From NCBI GenBank assembly GCA_950022655.1, contig OX465588.1, positions 23,298,527 to 23,362,526 on the forward strand: a DNA stretch of 64,000 bases. Direction: 5' to 3'. Positions within the stretch are counted from its first letter, which is position 1. Every line of letters starts with the position of its first letter. The translations under genes were made by a program, and so were the position numbers. Under the pieces are notes generated by a model. The model made no database searches. It was given only the letters and a program-made list of their open reading frames with translations, and was not told the DNA's origin. This document shows, one piece after another, positions 1-10,200 of this stretch. The stretch comes from Alentia gelatinosa (lineage: Eukaryota > Annelida > Polychaeta > Phyllodocida > Polynoidae).

Positions 1-1810
1 AAGACAACGGCTCACAAAATAGTAAGGTGATTGCTATTCTCATCCGCTTTAATGCGAAGACATTGGCTGCTTCATTTAAAATAATGGGTCTACAAACTAA
101 ATCTAATCCAGTTTGTCACGAAGATATGGGTGTTCATTATGCTACACGCGTTCTTGCACCTTCTCAGTCAGAGACGATAGATGTATTGAGGTACAGGTCA
201 GCAGATCCCCTGGATGGTATTATCATAAATGAGGTAGAGATCTTTTCCTGGCACCTACTTTATTAAATTCAACACAATTGGATACAGCTCACGTCAGGCA
301 TCATCCGCAGACGTATTTCTCACTCCGTCACACGCCTTCTTGCTGCCTGCCTGCCGCCATCTTTGCAGCATCCGGGCCAATTTGCCGAATCGATTTCTCT
401 CATGCTTGTTGAAATAAGCAAAGTAGGCTTAGTACCTGGGAGGAAAACCGTGATTTTATCGGATATTGAATTTGCTACTCACATACGCGACTTCACCTTT
501 GGGAAAAAGGGGCCACTGCAAGTGTGATTGTAAGTCAATCGGAGTGGCACAAAGAGAATCATCATAGTTATATTCCCTTGCATCCTCCCTTACTGTAGAC
601 ACCTGTCAAACCCCAGACATGGCTAAAGGTTAAGCTGCCGGGATTTCACAGCCCCGAGATGCCTGCCCCGAGTCTTTTGAAGATCCCCCGGAGAGACTCA
701 CAACAGAGTCGGCGAAAATTCATTTTCAGTTCCCTTTTCATTGGTCACAGAGGTCTGATTGACAGGCGACATGGTGGTTTGGGAGGGACGACGGCGGGAG
801 TTCCTTTGATGTGCTATTTGCTCGCAAACTGCCAAGTTCGCTCCGCTAAGCAGCCGTGCTTAAGTTCACCAGCCCAGTCCGGGCCCTATGAAATCAAGCC
901 ACCGTGGGCTTCCACCAATAGCAAATTGCTGCTCTGTGAATATCATTTAGTGGCTGGGCTTCCCACCACGGACACATTCAGTGTATGGTACAGGGGATAT
1001 GATGGGGAGGCGTAGCAGGGTGTAACGCGTTGATTGCACGTCACAATCCCCTGGGCAAAGATCCGTAAAGGCACTTAGTACATCAGGGATAAACAGTATC
1101 AAACTTCCTATCAAATAGAACATGGATATCTGCCGAAGACTACACCCTATTATCAACAGCGACACATATTACCAAACATCCCTGTCAAACAAATCAAGCT
1201 TGATTAAGTCTGTCCTGAATTCTCTTGTACATATTTGGTTTCCATCTTCACGCGTGGTATCATCAAAGGAAAGAAGATAGTGTATAACTTATATTCTATT
1301 CTACATATTGTGACAGCTATTCGAGAAAATGAATTGTACAGCGTTATAAATGCAGTCCATCTGACGGAAGATAAAGCATGACATAGCAAGTCTATGGTTA
1401 TTGGTAGCATGAGATTTCTAATTCCCATGATCACTTTTAGCAGCCGTTAATTTGATGATATTTTTCAGATTCCTACTGGGAAATGTATCACAGAAATGAG
1501 TAATTAGCTACATTACGGATAAACCTATTTGTTAACTTACGGTTAAGAACTATTGATTCATCTTCCGAGATTATTACATGTCACAGGTATAATTAGTAGT
1601 ATACCAGTAAAATATAGATAAGAAATATATGAACATGTGCACTTCTGATTATTTACAAGAATATTCTGGATCCGTTTTGCAAATATCCCTATTTCATTAT
1701 TTCAGAGCCAGAGTCAGACATGAACAGGTCCTGTATTAATGACAGGGTATTCTACATGGTTTACCTGGAGTACCTTCGAACCTCTCCAAAGTCTACAATA
1801 TCTATACGTC
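1..1810. other. Noncoding flank left of the retrotransposon
   Basis: The stretch is mixed to AT-rich. The longest frames are short, lack recognisable domains and show no codon-like pattern. No tRNA, repeat family or splice-flanked exon stands out. I see nothing else to annotate in it. Confidence 0.5.
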
Positions 1811-1812
1811 AT

Positions 1813-2116
1813 TACCCCTGATCCCCAATGAAACAGAAAGGAGGCCGTAGTGGGCTTATAAAATTTTATTTAATTTTATGAGTCTTATTGATATGAATAA
1901 GAGGAATACATGAGTATCAATAATAAGACAAATATAGAAATTGACATAGATATGTGTTTGTCAATTGTGATAAGATTTGTGATAACATGACAAATATTGA
2001 AATTGACATAGATATGTGTTTGTCAATTATGATAATATTTGAGATAAGATAAATGGAGATTATGTGATATTACATAGTTAAACATAACATGTAATAATAA
2101 AATAATAGAAATAGCC
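1813..2116 (-). repeat. Split direct repeat B2 (outer 3' end of the Ngaro element)
   Basis: This 304-bp AT-rich block is repeated at 2349-2652 with a constant offset of 536 and one mismatch (1989 g versus 2525 t). It forms the outer end of the element on the recombinase side. It also contains two internal near-copies of a roughly 60-bp unit built on the words gacatagatatgtgtttgtc and caattrtgataa. Confidence 0.92.
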
Positions 2117-2160
2117 CTACGAGTGTAAGGAGTAGGAGAGAAAAAGGAGTGGGTGGGTGG
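2117..2160. other. 44-bp unique spacer between B2 and A2
   Basis: This purine-rich spacer ends in GGGTGGGTGGGT-like repeats and is not shared by the other repeat copies. It lies inside the terminal repeat block of the element. Confidence 0.75.
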
Positions 2161-2345
2161 GTAGAAAAAATAGGTGTTGAGCGTAGGAGACCAGTGAAGC
2201 GAATGAGACAGAGGACAGTGTCTTACTCGCGCACTTTGATGTCTAGTGCGGCCGAGTGTGGAGAGGTGGCGCAGGGGTGCGCGAGTGCAGAGTGGTTTCA
2301 CCAGGGGGGGCAATGACCACCCCTGACCATAGGCCATGGGCAACC
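2161..2345 (-). repeat. Split direct repeat A2 (internal copy)
   Basis: This 185-bp block is repeated at 7021-7205. The only difference seen is 2271 g versus 7131 a. It is separated from B1 by only the bases caa (2346-2348). The adjoining A2-B1 junction is what a closed circular intermediate would carry. Confidence 0.92.
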
Positions 2346-2348
2346 CAA

Positions 2349-2652
2349 TACCCCTGATCCCCAATGAAACAGAAAGGAGGCCGTAGTGGGCTTATAAAAT
2401 TTTATTTAATTTTATGAGTCTTATTGATATGAATAAGAGGAATACATGAGTATCAATAATAAGACAAATATAGAAATTGACATAGATATGTGTTTGTCAA
2501 TTGTGATAAGATTTGTGATAACATTACAAATATTGAAATTGACATAGATATGTGTTTGTCAATTATGATAATATTTGAGATAAGATAAATGGAGATTATG
2601 TGATATTACATAGTTAAACATAACATGTAATAATAAAATAATAGAAATAGCC
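2349..2652 (-). repeat. Split direct repeat B1
   Basis: Second copy of the 304-bp B repeat. It lies directly downstream of the recombinase ORF, whose stop codon is at 2701-2703, leaving about 48 bp between ORF and repeat. Confidence 0.92.
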
Positions 2653-2700
2653 AAGAAGCCAATAGTTAAGGGAAGAGGAGGGTGGGAAAGTTTGTTATAG

Positions 2701-3735
2701 TCACTTTTTGAGGGAGAGAGACTCAATGAGAGACTTGTTGACAGTCTCTTGGTCTGAGACTTTGATGTAGTCCCTGTGAGCCTGGGACCTCCACCCTCCA
2801 TACCTTTGGATGTTAAGTTCAGGTATCCCGGCCTCAAAGGCCTGAGTAGCGGCGGCCTTCCTGAGGCTGTGCAGGGTGTACTTCTTCACAGTTTGGCCTG
2901 TGGCCTGTAGGAGGCGGTCCCATTCGTTTGTCATGACCCGTGATGTGATGGTCGTCCCGTCGGGCAGAGTCAAAAAAGGGTCCCGCAGTGAAGCCATAGG
3001 GGCCGCCCGTAGTAGGCCTCGGACCGCGTCTACCGGGCACACCCGGATATCGTCCGCGGCCTCGAGGCGCATCACTTTCTGTTGCCCCACGTATTGTAGA
3101 TTTTTGGCCGCCTTGATGGTGATAGTCACGTGCCGGCGGCCGAGGACCACGTCCCCCCGAGTGAGATTCCGAGCCGGGTCGAATGCCCGAGCCGACTGCG
3201 GCGCCACCTCCCCCTGCCGTAGGGCCGCGTAGAAGATGAGCAGCATGCCCACTCTCATCGCCGTATGGAGGGGCGATCCCGTTAGGGCATCGAGAACCGC
3301 CCGGAACACATCCATTGGTATAGGTGCCTTCACGTTTGGGACGTAAAGCTTGTTTCTCCTCATGCCCTCGAGGGCACGCTTCACCCGGTGATCCTCTGTT
3401 GGCCGCACGTCCCCCCCCGTCAGTCGGAGGTGTGCCTGGACGTGCGATAACTGGTTGGCGACCGTGGCCGGCGAGGGGGCGTGGTCGGCCACGTATTCCA
3501 GGTAAGACGTGATCAGGCTCACGGTCGGTGCCCGGGGGTCCGTTCTCATCCGGTTGCAGAACGCCAGGTAGGTGGTGACTGCGGATCGCTGGTTGGCGAG
3601 CGTACCTGGGGCACGCGCCTCTGACTGCCTCGCAGATGCCTTCGCCTGGAGTAAGAGAAGCGCCCGATCTGCAGAAGAGACGGAGGACGGGTACAAATGA
3701 GGCATGGGTACATGGTACGATAGGGTACAACTCAT
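2701..3735 (-). CDS. Tyrosine recombinase of the Ngaro element
   Basis: This 344-residue protein has the lambda-integrase/tyrosine recombinase fold and in this family inserts the circular cDNA by strand exchange. An N-terminal SAM-like helical DNA-binding region spans about residues 20-130. The catalytic domain shows the box I arginine in ALRQGE (R173), a candidate lysine near K208, the box II HSLR (H289, R292), W315 in GGW and the nucleophile Y323 in RDYI. All core residues are present, so activity is plausible. ATG codons occur at residue 1 (3735) and residue 11 (3705). The first 900 nt overlap the still-open RT frame, with the recombinase in +1 relative to RT. It ends 48 bp before repeat B1, as expected for Ngaro-type elements. 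Confidence 0.93.
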   Translation of the reverse strand: MSCTLSYHVPMPHLYPSSVSSADRALLLLQAKASARQSEARAPGTLANQRSAVTTYLAFCNRMRTDPRAPTVSLITSYLEYVADHAPSPATVANQLSHVQAHLRLTGGDVRPTEDHRVKRALEGMRRNKLYVPNVKAPIPMDVFRAVLDALTGSPLHTAMRVGMLLIFYAALRQGEVAPQSARAFDPARNLTRGDVVLGRRHVTITIKAAKNLQYVGQQKVMRLEAADDIRVCPVDAVRGLLRAAPMASLRDPFLTLPDGTTITSRVMTNEWDRLLQATGQTVKKYTLHSLRKAAATQAFEAGIPELNIQRYGGWRSQAHRDYIKVSDQETVNKSLIESLSLKK

Positions 3736-5638
3736 GAAGGTGAATGAGGGAAGTGGCCTTATCGTATTCCGTCCTCGACAGATGGGCTCTGCTCAGGGCA
3801 TCTGCGATGACGTTTTGCACCCCGGGGATATGGCTGAAGACCAGTTCCACCTGCAGGCGTGCCTGCACCATCCATGCCTGGCGGGCACACTCCGCCAGGA
3901 CTGGGTTACGTGCACGCCCACTATTGAGGGTCTGTACTGTGCCGAGGTTATCACAGAACACCTCAATCCGTGATCCCCGATCCCTGTCGGTGATGAATGT
4001 GTGGAGTGCGTATATGGTATTCAGGGCCTCGAGCTCCGAGATGCACTCCACGGGATCGAGGACGGGGCAGACCTGGCCGGAGTACGAGAAGCGGCCGTCT
4101 GTTCCTCCTACGCCCGACAGGCAGGCATCCACTGTGATCCTCCGCGTCGGGGGACCTCGAGGGATGAGAGCGCGGCCGTTCCAGCCTTGAGCAAACTGCA
4201 CGAACCAGTCCAGATCCTGGCGCATCTCAGAATTGATGTTCATGTAGAATCCTCTCATCCCCCTAAGGGCCTCGAGCAACTTCGAGACGAATGCCCGGGC
4301 CGGGCGTACACACCGCGCGACGTGCAATATCCTCCCGAGCACCGACTGGAGCTGTCGTTTCGTCAACGTCCGGCGCCTCGCTACGGCCGACACATGACCA
4401 CGGATGTCCTCGAGCTTGGCCGTGGGGATCGATAGAGTCATAGTACGGGCGTCTATCTCGATCCCCAACCACGTGACGCACTGGCTTGGCTCCTGAGCTT
4501 TATCACGTGCCTCGGGGAGGCCCAGCTCCGAAAACAGCTCTCGCGCGATCCTGAAGTCCTCGGCCGCCTTACCTCGGTCCTCGGAGAGGATGATGAGGTC
4601 GTCGAGGTACATCGCGGCCGTGACTCCCTTCGATGACAGTATCCCCACGATTGCCTCCGACACACACTGCATGTGGTAGGAGGAGGCGCGGGCACCGAAA
4701 GGCATTGCAGTGTCGCAGTAGTGCCCGCCCTCCCACGTGAAACATAACAGAGGCCAATCGAGGGGATCGCACCTAAAGTTCTTGTAGGCACGCGACACGT
4801 CGATGGACGACATGTAGGCCGACGTGCCTGCCCTGACGAGTTTGGCCACAAACTCGTCCACCGTTGGGAGGCCGTGTTCTCGCTCCAGTCCGTAGACCGA
4901 GTTCTTAATGATGAACGAGTTCACGCTGCACTCCCGCGGGAAAGTCATATCTGTAATGATGCGCCGGTCGTCCGTCCCACGCTTTTCCCGTGTCATGAGC
5001 GGCGACACGTGACACCACGGGCTAAAAGGCGGTTCGGCGAACGGGCCCATCATATTGGTGAAGCCTGCCTCCTTTGTGAGAAACTTCTCTACCTGCACGG
5101 GATGAGAGGTTGCGCTGGGGTGGTTGGCCACCCCCCTGGTATCACTCTCCGGTCCCAGGTATCCCAGGGGGAAGCCGTATCGCAGGAAGCCTAGGAGCTC
5201 CTGCGCCTCCTCCACTTGCCCCAGGTAATGCTCCCACGCAGGTAAGTTAAGGTCGGAAGGCACCTCGACCCTAGCGCCGAGTGCGTTGGGGATTCCCGTG
5301 TCGCGCACGGCTCGGTATATCTCCGCGTGCCTGGCGGGCCCCACGGCCGTGAGGTCCGGCCATGTCTCCCGGCGATGTTCCTTGAATGCTAACGGGTCTG
5401 TCCTCACTCCCTCCCGGTGGACACCTGTTTCGCAGACGTCCCTAAGGGCCTCGAAGTCGGGAGTGTTAGATTCCGGCGCACTAACACTAACACCCGGCAA
5501 GCGACTGAGGCCATCGTCCTTCACCGGGGCGGGGGCGACCGCCGCCGGGAGACAGGGGCGTTCCTCCTCCGGGAGTGTATTCCCCCTGTCCTTGTTGTTG
5601 TTTATCACTACCCCTCGGCCACGTGCCGAGGGGGTCAC
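2834..5638 (-). CDS. Reverse transcriptase / RNase H of the Ngaro element
   Basis: This frame encodes the polymerase that copies the element RNA into DNA. The RT domain spans about residues 185-395, with the catalytic aspartate in SSIDVSRAY (D280), the MPFGA block (312-316) and the YLDD active site (344-347). RNase H follows at about 498-618, with D504 (TVDA), E535 or E537, D563 (FCDN) and the H603...D613 region (HIPGVQNVIADALSR). Residues after about 640 are Pro/Gly/Arg-rich and overlap the recombinase gene, so they probably are a shadow frame and not protein core. The listed start at 5638 is GTG; the first ATG is residue 196, already at the RT domain. The frame is open upstream to 5845, overlapping the end of gag by 88 nt in the -1 frame, so synthesis as a gag fusion or from a non-AUG codon is likely. 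Confidence 0.92.
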   Translation of the reverse strand: MTPSARGRGVVINNNKDRGNTLPEEERPCLPAAVAPAPVKDDGLSRLPGVSVSAPESNTPDFEALRDVCETGVHREGVRTDPLAFKEHRRETWPDLTAVGPARHAEIYRAVRDTGIPNALGARVEVPSDLNLPAWEHYLGQVEEAQELLGFLRYGFPLGYLGPESDTRGVANHPSATSHPVQVEKFLTKEAGFTNMMGPFAEPPFSPWCHVSPLMTREKRGTDDRRIITDMTFPRECSVNSFIIKNSVYGLEREHGLPTVDEFVAKLVRAGTSAYMSSIDVSRAYKNFRCDPLDWPLLCFTWEGGHYCDTAMPFGARASSYHMQCVSEAIVGILSSKGVTAAMYLDDLIILSEDRGKAAEDFRIARELFSELGLPEARDKAQEPSQCVTWLGIEIDARTMTLSIPTAKLEDIRGHVSAVARRRTLTKRQLQSVLGRILHVARCVRPARAFVSKLLEALRGMRGFYMNINSEMRQDLDWFVQFAQGWNGRALIPRGPPTRRITVDACLSGVGGTDGRFSYSGQVCPVLDPVECISELEALNTIYALHTFITDRDRGSRIEVFCDNLGTVQTLNSGRARNPVLAECARQAWMVQARLQVELVFSHIPGVQNVIADALSRAHLSRTEYDKATSLIHLHELYPIVPCTHASFVPVLRLFCRSGASLTPGEGICEAVRGACPRYARQPAIRSHHLPGVLQPDENGPPGTDREPDHVLPGIRGRPRPLAGHGRQPVIARPGTPPTDGGGRAANRGSPGEACPRGHEEKQALRPKREGTYTNGCVPGGSRCPNGIAPPYGDESGHAAHLLRGPTAGGGGAAVGSGIRPGSESHSGGRGPRPPARDYHHQGGQKSTIRGATESDAPRGRGRYPGVPGRRGPRPTTGGPYGFTAGPFFDSARRDDHHITGHDKRMGPPPTGHRPNCEEVHPAQPQEGRRYSGL

Positions 5639-5660
5639 GTGATCGTTGACGTCACGTGGG
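5618..5660. promoter_or_regulatory. Cluster of three CACGTG words at the gag-RT junction
   Basis: CACGTG occurs at 5620-5625, 5636-5641 and 5653-5658, together with GACGTCACGT. These are palindromic E-box words recognised by bHLH factors. They lie around the presumed start of the RT frame. An internal promoter is possible, but the cluster may only reflect codon content. Confidence 0.25.
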
Positions 5661-5757
5661 GGAGCCGGCTTCGTTACATAACACTCCGTGCCGCCGGCCC
5701 CCCTTTCATCTTTCCTTCGCGCCTCGTCTACTGGCGGGGCGCGGCCTGCCCGTTTTT

Positions 5758-6909
5758 TTAAGTCGGAAGTCGCGTAGTCGGCTGGAGTTGGTACCCGGCC
5801 TGTGGTACCCGCCGTGGTGTGGGTACAGGGGGAGCCGCCGTGTTCTCATAACCGTGGCCGTAGGTGAGCTTTCGGTTGCAGGCGTGCACCGAGTGACCGC
5901 ACTTCCTGCCGACTGAGTCGCAAAACGTGCACACGTGCAACCATCGGATGCCCCCCTCTGTGTGGTCGCTGCGGTGGCGGCACCCCCTCTCTCCATTGAA
6001 GTCCCGGCACGGGGCCTCGCTCCCCCGGGCACGTCCGGTCTCCGTGTTTTGACTGTTGTTAGACGTGTGGGCAGTGGTCATCGCGAGCCGGACACGTTCT
6101 TCCTGTATCCGGCCGTGATCCGACCACCGCATCCTGCCGGACTCGACCTGGTCGAAAACGTAGTTTGACCAGCGTCTGACGCCTGCCCACGGCCGTGCCT
6201 GCGCGTCAACCGTCACCTGGTACAAGTGTTTGAACATATGGTCCTTGTCCTCGGGGTGCAATGCGCGTTCATCATTTAATAAGGCCACAAAACATGAAAT
6301 ATACTCCAGAGGCCCGAGGCTCGCCCGTAGGTCCAGTTTCTGGTGCAGCGTGTACACCCCATCCCTGTCCATGAACATGTACGGCTTCGCCGTCGGCCTC
6401 CAGGCATTAATATCAGAAAGTAGGCTCTTACCCGTTGTGCGGTCGTGTCGCATGGCCTCACGGCCGAATTCGCGCTGGAGGTGTTCCTCGCTTGTGTATG
6501 CCTCTCGGAGAGCCCTGGGTGCGGGGAGTAGGCGTTCGTTTTGATCCTGGGCCCAGTCTCTTGTCCGTTCGGCCGCTGAGGAAGCCCGTGAGCCGGCCCG
6601 GCGCGAGGCCGGCCTGGAGATTTGCATGATGGCGTCCATCATGCCGTCCATCTGGCGCGATATCTTCGTCATATCCGTCCTTACTTCCCCGACATCCGTC
6701 TTCACCTCGTTCACATCCGTCCTGACCCCTCCGAGGTTGGCCTCCAGGGCTGTGATGCGCGATGCCCGGGTCCGTGCGCTTGCACTCGTCCCTTGTTGAG
6801 ACACCGAGTCCACGTGGTCGCTCTCGGCCGCCGGCTGGCGTATCGTTATTTCCGAGTCCGTCTCGGCCTCCGCGGGTGCGGATGCCGCCACAGCGCTTCT
6901 GGTCAACAT
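5758..6909 (-). CDS. gag: Gag-like nucleocapsid protein of the Ngaro element
   Basis: The protein, 383 residues from the ATG at 6909, probably packages element RNA. Residues 1-50 are Ala/Ser-rich and acidic. Residues about 51-97 form a heptad-like coiled coil (repeats of xVxTDVxEV), suited to multimerisation. A central conserved-looking block at about 115-280 contains many aromatic and charged residues. Residues 301-344 hold a Cys/His cluster (C301, C310, H316, C327, C330, C337, H339, H342, C344) of the FNxxxxC...HVCxxC type seen in DIRS-order gag proteins. The tail is Pro-rich. The frame is open further upstream across repeat A1 to an ATG at 7197 and even into flanking DNA (7275). I prefer 6909 because the upstream part merely reads the terminal repeat. 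The stop codon overlaps the open RT frame. Confidence 0.8.
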   Translation of the reverse strand: MLTRSAVAASAPAEAETDSEITIRQPAAESDHVDSVSQQGTSASARTRASRITALEANLGGVRTDVNEVKTDVGEVRTDMTKISRQMDGMMDAIMQISRPASRRAGSRASSAAERTRDWAQDQNERLLPAPRALREAYTSEEHLQREFGREAMRHDRTTGKSLLSDINAWRPTAKPYMFMDRDGVYTLHQKLDLRASLGPLEYISCFVALLNDERALHPEDKDHMFKHLYQVTVDAQARPWAGVRRWSNYVFDQVESGRMRWSDHGRIQEERVRLAMTTAHTSNNSQNTETGRARGSEAPCRDFNGERGCRHRSDHTEGGIRWLHVCTFCDSVGRKCGHSVHACNRKLTYGHGYENTAAPPVPTPRRVPQAGYQLQPTTRLPT

Positions 6910-7020
6910 AACTATACTATAATTCCTTAAACACTGAATCGCTTGGTATCGCTGTCCTCGTCTGCCGATATTCAGGGGAATACGGAGACCGAAGGCACGG
7001 AGGGCGATAGGCCAAGGAGC

Positions 7021-7205
7021 GTAGAAAAAATAGGTGTTGAGCGTAGGAGACCAGTGAAGCGAATGAGACAGAGGACAGTGTCTTACTCGCGCACTTTGAT
7101 GTCTAGTGCGGCCGAGTGTGGAGAGGTGGCACAGGGGTGCGCGAGTGCAGAGTGGTTTCACCAGGGGGGGCAATGACCACCCCTGACCATAGGCCATGGG
7201 CAACC
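7021..7205 (-). repeat. Split direct repeat A1 (outer 5' end of the Ngaro element)
   Basis: This is the outer copy of the 185-bp A repeat and is expected to contain the element promoter. Identity with A2 breaks immediately after the bases caacc at 7201-7205, which defines the right-hand edge of the insertion. Confidence 0.9.
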
Positions 7206-7208
7206 ATT

Positions 7209-10200
7209 TCAATGCCATAAAACAAAAGTGACCCACCTGTTTTGGTGTTTTTTTATTACAGAAAAAAGCGTACATAGTCGGGCCTCTGCATAGCAGTTAT
7301 TATGGCCGTCCATAAGAACAGATACATAAAGAGTTTCTACGGAACTAGTTTCACATCTGGTTAGGATACCCTTTTAAAACCCAACCCAGATTAAAGATAG
7401 AATTATAAGTAAAAACGGTTACTATAGGTCGTCCAACCATATTGGGGACTGAAAACTAGTTATTTTTGACTTGAAATACAAAGATTCTCATAACTTAGGC
7501 TATAAGAAAGATACAGATTTACAAAGGATATCATATTAAACCAGAGATTGTGGGCTTTATTGTCATATATATTTTGAATTTATTGAGGTGATTTATCTGT
7601 TTTCATTTTTGTCATATTTTCTCTGAAATCATGCTAAAAGTTAGGCAAAATGTTGGACTTCTAGAATATGAGTGAAGATTCCATAGAATTCCATATGGAA
7701 GCAAAATCAAAGCCCAGTTTAATCAAGTAGAGATTTCCTTGAGAATCATTTTGATACCTTAACTTTTATTGTACTGATAGTAGAAGTCAAAATGGACTGT
7801 TTTGTTATCAAAATAGAAAAGTAGCAAAAAGCCGCTTTTTGTGGTATGCGCCATATATTATAGCATTGTGGTGGTGGGCAGAGAATGGAGAAATAAGGCT
7901 TGGTTGGAAATGATGCAATATTTTTACATTATAATTTCAAACAATGTTTTTCCTCTAGTTATTATTTAGAAACAATTGCTTCCTTAAACTAATTAGATAT
8001 GCAACACAAGTCAATCTATAAGAATTTTTAGGGAAACACTGTTTGAATCCGGACCCTACCTTAGTCCCTACCCTAATATGCCTTCCTGACCTATAAGAGG
8101 AAACAAATTTGTTCATACTCTGTCAATAAGTCTTCATCCCCTTTTGTGTACCACGGAATGCCAGGTGTCGCTTGAGCTTGTAAATAGACCTTCGATCAGG
8201 TTATTGAATGCAGTGGTTGTATTGCATAAAATTCCATTAGATGTGATGTGTTGGCAGCTTAGTGTATATATTAGTTTTCTCTTCTTTAATTCCATTTGCC
8301 ATAGCTCCCACCAAGGTGACTTTTGCAGACATAGGTCATCTTGACAGGTTTACATGTTCAATAGTCAGCTTGATACATCGAGACCAAAAGGAATTACGCA
8401 TAGAATGTAAGGTTATAGGTGATTAATGAGATGAGTATTTCCAGTTCATACACCATTGTCTTATACGTTGGCGATCAAGAAGGCAATCGGTCGCTTAAAT
8501 TGTGTGGTTTGACCAATATGATGCAAGGAAGCTGAAAACTTCTGCCAGCATCTGATACCACGGTAGTATAAGGAATTTAGAACTGATCAGCTTGTTGTAT
8601 GTTCAGCGGCAAAGCTTTCTGAATACTTTGTTACTTTGTTTGCAGGAAATATTCGCACACCCTTATGATGTACAAGACAACACCTATAGATAAAACGATA
8701 TTTTTCAATCTAGCCAGGAGGAAATACATGTTAACTCTTAATATTTCAGGTTTATACCCAACGGACGAAATCCATCTAGAACACATGCACTACATCTACA
8801 TAGTGCCAACCAATTGTTCAATCAAACAATGCATAATGGAAGAAGTCCTGCTGCCTTAAGGGAAGGGATTCATCATACCTAGAAGGCAGCGGTGGCTGAT
8901 AATTGACATATAGCAGCTGATATAGCCTGTGTCGATGTTATATTCTAGCATAGCGCAAGATCAATTTCTTTTTTTTTAGAAAAGGTTAGGTTTTAAGTCA
9001 CATGCTCGCTAAAGAGGCGCACAATAAGAAGCGTTCAGAGAATTATAGGCGTTTATTAACGGCAATTGGAATCATTTCTTAGGTTTCAAATCTCAACGTT
9101 TTGAAATTAAATTTGAAATTAACTCGTCCTCGAAATCCATCAAATTAAAATGATGAAACCCGGATTTGTTTTCATGTTTTGATGAGAATGAAATATGATT
9201 ACAATCGCCGACCGAGAATTATTTGTGCAGCTTTCTACGAAATCATAGTTTTTAATTGATTTCATCATATCACGAAGTATAATGCTAATTTCAAATTTGG
9301 GTATTCGTGCAGAGACACTCTTGTGGTATTAAAAACTGCAGTTTCTGAGAGGTTAATAACTCCTTTATCAAAACATAAACATCATAAACTGAGTAAAAGA
9401 AGATACCTAATCTTACCTTGCTTTTGTGCTCCCACGTACCAATGTTCTGCTTATACCATAAAGACCTTCCTTTCAAACCTTCTGAGAGATATCTTGCACA
9501 CAATTACAATCGATCATATTGAATTAATTTAATTCGAGTGTTTCAGATGAATGTATAGTGAAAAGGAAATGAAACACAATATTGAGACCAGTCGTAAATG
9601 GAAAACCTTCCCATGAATGTCAGCCACGGATGCTAGAAGAGACGATATTGCCCAAGAAAGGCATTGCCCTTGTCCAGTCACGAAATTCAGTGTGGATAAT
9701 TGGCTAACATGTAAAATTTATTAATCTCTTGGGTCATTTATTGGGCAGCTCCCTGGCCTCTGAGTTACGCCATAGTTATTCTACATTCATCTCACCCTAT
9801 TTATTTCCATTTTCTAGGACTGGTCTTCTCAGTCATAAGGGTTCAATGAAACCCCATGCACTTCTGGTCAAGTGTCCTAATCTTCTTAAAAACTCGAGGG
9901 CCCTCTAACAGTGGAAGGCCTGAGTGTCTGAATACACTTTCTCGGAAAGTGCCCTTGAACAGGTATATCCAAAACTTCGATTCTCCTTCTCTCAGTCGCT
10001 CCTCGACGCAGGAGACCACCCCCTCCCCCCCCCCCCTCTACTTTCACCTTTCCTCTTCAGTACACCATGCCCCTTTTCCTCCTCACCTTTTCTGCCACTT
10101 CAGTCAACTGTCTCGCGAAGGAGGTGGTGGGGTGTTTTGAGGGTAGGAGAGAGGATGGGGGAGGTCAATGGCCCATGCGGGATAGGGATACTTGAAGCCT

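Larger units (their letters stand above)
1814..7205 (-). mobile_element. Complete Ngaro-type tyrosine recombinase retrotransposon (DIRS order)
   Basis: The element reads right to left: A1 (7205-7021), gag-like ORF, RT/RNase H ORF, tyrosine recombinase ORF, B1 (2652-2349), A2 (2345-2161), B2 (2116-1813). This A1-ORFs-B1-A2-B2 layout of split direct repeats is diagnostic of Ngaro-type elements. Known members replicate through a reverse-transcribed circle that a tyrosine recombinase inserts without the staggered cut made by integrases. There is no LTR integrase, no DIRS-type methyltransferase and no SGNH hydrolase ORF. The two A copies (185 bp) and the two B copies (304 bp) each differ at one position, and all three ORFs are uninterrupted, so insertion is probably recent. 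The coding part is GC-rich while B and the flanks are AT-rich, which marks it as an insertion. The outer ends may shift by about 3 bp because ATT occurs at both junctions. Confidence 0.93.

Noticed and set aside
2023..2364. 113-codon minus frame in the terminal repeats, sharing its tail with a frame at 2559-2837
   Set aside because: It only translates A2 and B2; the shared tail comes from the duplicated B repeat.
2876..6930. Many plus-strand frames of 60-150 codons across the retrotransposon
   Set aside because: They lie antisense to the gag, RT and recombinase genes and come from GC-rich codon use; none has a domain.
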